From the NCBI RefSeq assembly GCF_015058545.1, contig NZ_SVCB01000089.1, forward strand, positions 1 through 23,579: DNA of 23,579 bases, given 5' to 3'. The notes below the pieces were generated by a model. That model saw only the letters and a list, made by a program, of their open reading frames with translations. It was not told the DNA's origin and ran no database searches. This document shows positions 21,448 through 23,579 of the stretch, one piece after another. The translations under genes and the position numbers were made by a program. The number at the start of each line of letters is the position of its first letter. The stretch's first letter is position 1. The DNA comes from Veillonella sp. GTDB taxonomy: Bacteria > Bacillota > Negativicutes > Veillonellales > Veillonellaceae.

Positions 21448-23217
21448 TTATCGAGACCATTCTTTAATCAATGTTTGTAATTCCTGGCAAATACGCAATT
21501 CCTCAATGAATTTAGGATTACCTGCCCGGTTCAGTTGATCTGCTAACACACTATGTTGTTTATACTGTTCTCGTAATGACTTCAAGCGCACTGCTCGTAT
21601 ATAGCCATCCACTTGTGCTTCCTTATACTCGCCTTCACCAAGCACCATTAAGCGACCATAAGCGGTCTTTTCATCGTCAGTAAGCATTTCTTCCAGCGCC
21701 ACTGATGTAAGCGCACCGGTCTTACTTAGAAGTTCTCCGGCTTTGTTAAACAAAGCACGGTACAAAGGATTGGTTATATCCTCCAACGGTAAATATTGAT
21801 GAATCCGTTCCCAAGCCGCCGGCCAAACTACGGCCGCGGCCAGTAATCGGTCTTCTTCGGTCGTCACATTTTTCGGCACAACCTCACTAGCCGTATCGGT
21901 TGGTAATTCTACCCCACCTTTGGCCAAGTATTGGCGAAACATGCGAAAAATCTGACTATTATCCAGCCACAATGGCAATGCCAGTGCTTTCAGATAATTT
22001 TCGCGCTCTATCTGACTGCTTGTAGCACCTATGAGGGGAAACACTTCTTCTAAAATAGCCTGTTTGCCGGCCATCGTATTACTGTCGTGCCGAATCATGG
22101 CACTGTTCAAGTAAAAATCAAATGGCCGCACGGCCTCATCTACGAGTTTTAAGAATGCTTCCGGCCCATGGTTGCGCACATAATCGTCCGGATCTTTGCC
22201 GTCCGGCATAGCTACCACGCGCACTTTAAATTCCGTATCTTGTAAAAGCTCAATAGCCCTGCGCGCTGCTTGTTGCCCGGCTCCGTCCATATCATAGGCC
22301 AGTACGACTTCATCAGCCTGACGCACTAATAAGCTCCCGTGATCTTTGGTATAAGCCGTTCCTAAAGAGGCCACTACATTGGTAACCCCTCGATTATGAG
22401 CACTTATAACATCCATATACCCTTCTACTAAAATGACCTGTTTTTTCTCCCGAATAGTTCGGTATGCTTTGTCAAAAGCAAAGAGCATATGGCCTTTATT
22501 GAATAATTCATATTCCGGTGAGTTTAAATATTTAGGCTTACTGTCATCCAGCACACGGCCACCAAACGCAACGACACGCCCTTTCCCGTCCATAATGGGA
22601 AACATTACACGATTACGAAAATAATCATACGTTTTACCATTACTTTTACGGCAAAGACCGGTCTCAATTAATATGCGTTCATCTATGCCTCGCTCTCTGA
22701 ATGAGCGATATAGTTTGTCCCAATTGTCGGGCGCAAAGCCAAGCTGGAATTTTTCGATAGTGTCTTTAGAAAGACCTCTTTTCTCCAAATAGGTAAGGCC
22801 TGCTTTACCCATCTCAGTCTGCGTCAGGCAATTATGAAAAAATGTAGCCGCCAAGGCATTCACCTTGTACAAATTTTCCCTGTGTGCCTGCCGATGTAAT
22901 TCTTCTTTGGTTAAATCGCGCTGAGGTAACGCAATGCCCGCACGATTCGCCAACCTTTCCAAGGCTTCAGGGAATGACAGTCCATCATATTTCATTAAAA
23001 AGCCAATCGCATTGCCTGATTCGTGACATCCGAAACAATAAAAAAAGCCCTTTTCTGGGTTTACACTGAATGAAGGCGTTTTCTCATTATGAAAGGGACA
23101 ACAGCCCCAGTAATTCCTCCCCTTCTTCTTCAATGTCATATGCTCAGAAATCACTGACACAATGTCATTTGCATCTTTTATCTGTTCAATCAGTTCAGCA
23201 TCGAAGTGTCTACTCAT
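21448..23217 (-). CDS. dnaG: DNA primase DnaG
   Basis: Makes RNA primers at the replication fork with DnaB helicase. The CHC2 zinc-binding domain is at the N-terminus (Cys40, His43, Cys61, Cys64 in CPFH and FYCFGCHESG), followed by the catalytic core with FAPDNWDKLY and RVVAFGGRVLDDSKPKYLNS, the TOPRIM motifs VILVEGYMDVIS and LAYDMDGAGQQAA, and a helical C-terminal helicase-binding region. About 589 aa from the ATG at 23217, a usual length. A GTG nine codons upstream (23244) is an alternative start, but AAGGGATGTGAGG between the two fits the ATG. It ends just before rpoD. Confidence 0.97.
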   Translation of the reverse strand: MSRHFDAELIEQIKDANDIVSVISEHMTLKKKGRNYWGCCPFHNEKTPSFSVNPEKGFFYCFGCHESGNAIGFLMKYDGLSFPEALERLANRAGIALPQRDLTKEELHRQAHRENLYKVNALAATFFHNCLTQTEMGKAGLTYLEKRGLSKDTIEKFQLGFAPDNWDKLYRSFRERGIDERILIETGLCRKSNGKTYDYFRNRVMFPIMDGKGRVVAFGGRVLDDSKPKYLNSPEYELFNKGHMLFAFDKAYRTIREKKQVILVEGYMDVISAHNRGVTNVVASLGTAYTKDHGSLLVRQADEVVLAYDMDGAGQQAARRAIELLQDTEFKVRVVAMPDGKDPDDYVRNHGPEAFLKLVDEAVRPFDFYLNSAMIRHDSNTMAGKQAILEEVFPLIGATSSQIERENYLKALALPLWLDNSQIFRMFRQYLAKGGVELPTDTASEVVPKNVTTEEDRLLAAAVVWPAAWERIHQYLPLEDITNPLYRALFNKAGELLSKTGALTSVALEEMLTDDEKTAYGRLMVLGEGEYKEAQVDGYIRAVRLKSLREQYKQHSVLADQLNRAGNPKFIEELRICQELQTLIKEWSR

Positions 23218-23466
23218 TTCCTCACATCCCTTAATAAACTTCACTGTATATATATTTCTACAAAAGATAATGTTTTTCCTTCTATGTCAAGAAGATTTTT
23301 TTAAATATATTCATTTTTTATCTGCAAAATTTTTATGCAATTTACGCAATTGCTTTTAGGGTATGAAATAAGCCATTATAATTTATTTTGTTCACAAGGA
23401 CTATTATTATACTTCTTTTCTCAATTAAAAACAAGACGAAAAAAAGGGTTCTATAATTTATTTTGG
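23218..23466. other. Intergenic region upstream of dnaG
   Basis: The - strand carries TTGACA at 23285-23290 as the most likely -35 of the dnaG promoter, although the -10 is unclear. The 14-base sequence TATAATTTATTTTG occurs twice on the + strand (near 23380 and at 23452-23465). No gene is supported. Confidence 0.45.
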
Positions 23467-23518
23467 GGCGCTAAAGAGAAACGCTAGTTGCGTGTCCTCT
23501 TGGCGCCTACTTTTTTTT
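23467..23518 (+). terminator. Strong + strand terminator or attenuator hairpin
   Basis: Outer stem GGCGC/GCGCC, middle AAGAG/CTCTT and inner ACGC/GCGT fold 23467-23507 into one long hairpin followed after TAC by eight T. No + strand gene precedes it in the window; TATAAT at 23452-23457 lies just upstream. It may end a short RNA or act as a leader attenuator of a gene beyond the window. Confidence 0.65.
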
Positions 23519-23579
23519 GCACAAAAAAAGATATATTGAATAAAATCCGATACAATAAAGGTGCTAACAATTAACGAAA

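Noticed and set aside
1..23579. CRISPR array, insertion sequence or prophage genes
   Set aside because: No regularly spaced repeats, transposase, integrase or phage structural genes are visible on either strand.

Overview
The window looks like chromosomal DNA of a diderm Firmicute of the Negativicutes, most likely Veillonella. It has four tandem SLH-domain outer-membrane porins of the OmpM type, a Tat-exported uptake [NiFe] hydrogenase with a cytochrome b anchor, low-GC Firmicute-style dnaG-rpoD and trmK-nif3 pairs, and strong AGGAGG-like ribosome binding sites. The genus is inferred from recalled protein resemblance, not from a search.

Layout: 1-7630 is an OmpM cluster. Copy 1 is on the + strand and cut by the window edge; copies 2, 3 and 4 are on the - strand. 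Copy 4 carries a one-base frameshift that removes the last part of its barrel. Copies 1 and 2 face each other and enclose a secreted protein of unknown function (1666-2316) and a 27-codon hydrophobic peptide gene (1423-1506) that was not in the supplied ORF list. The peptide has all the marks of a type I (RNA-antitoxin) holin-like toxin: an opposing antisense promoter, a Shine-Dalgarno site in a hairpin, and mRNA ends that are complementary over 15 nt. I consider it the best candidate for an undescribed system here.

8187-12813 is a five-gene hydrogenase operon on the - strand, in order small subunit, large subunit, cytochrome b, maturation protease and HupH/HyaF-like protein. A thioredoxin gene and the RNase P RNA gene lie just upstream of it. 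14056-16026 holds nif3-like and trmK. 16230-19533 is an accessory stretch: a DUF3298-like secreted protein, a decayed alpha/beta-hydrolase plus MarR regulator pair preceded by two 16-bp palindromes, and an operon of three small membrane proteins. A tRNA with CAT anticodon, rpoD and dnaG close the window.

Working together: the OmpM proteins would form pores and tether the outer membrane to peptidoglycan. The hydrogenase genes would build a periplasm-facing H2-oxidising enzyme that passes electrons through cytochrome b to the quinone pool. dnaG/rpoD, trmK, rnpB and the tRNA are housekeeping. The near-identical inverted 5' parts of ompM copies 1 and 2 could allow an inversion that swaps their barrels and flips the toxin locus.
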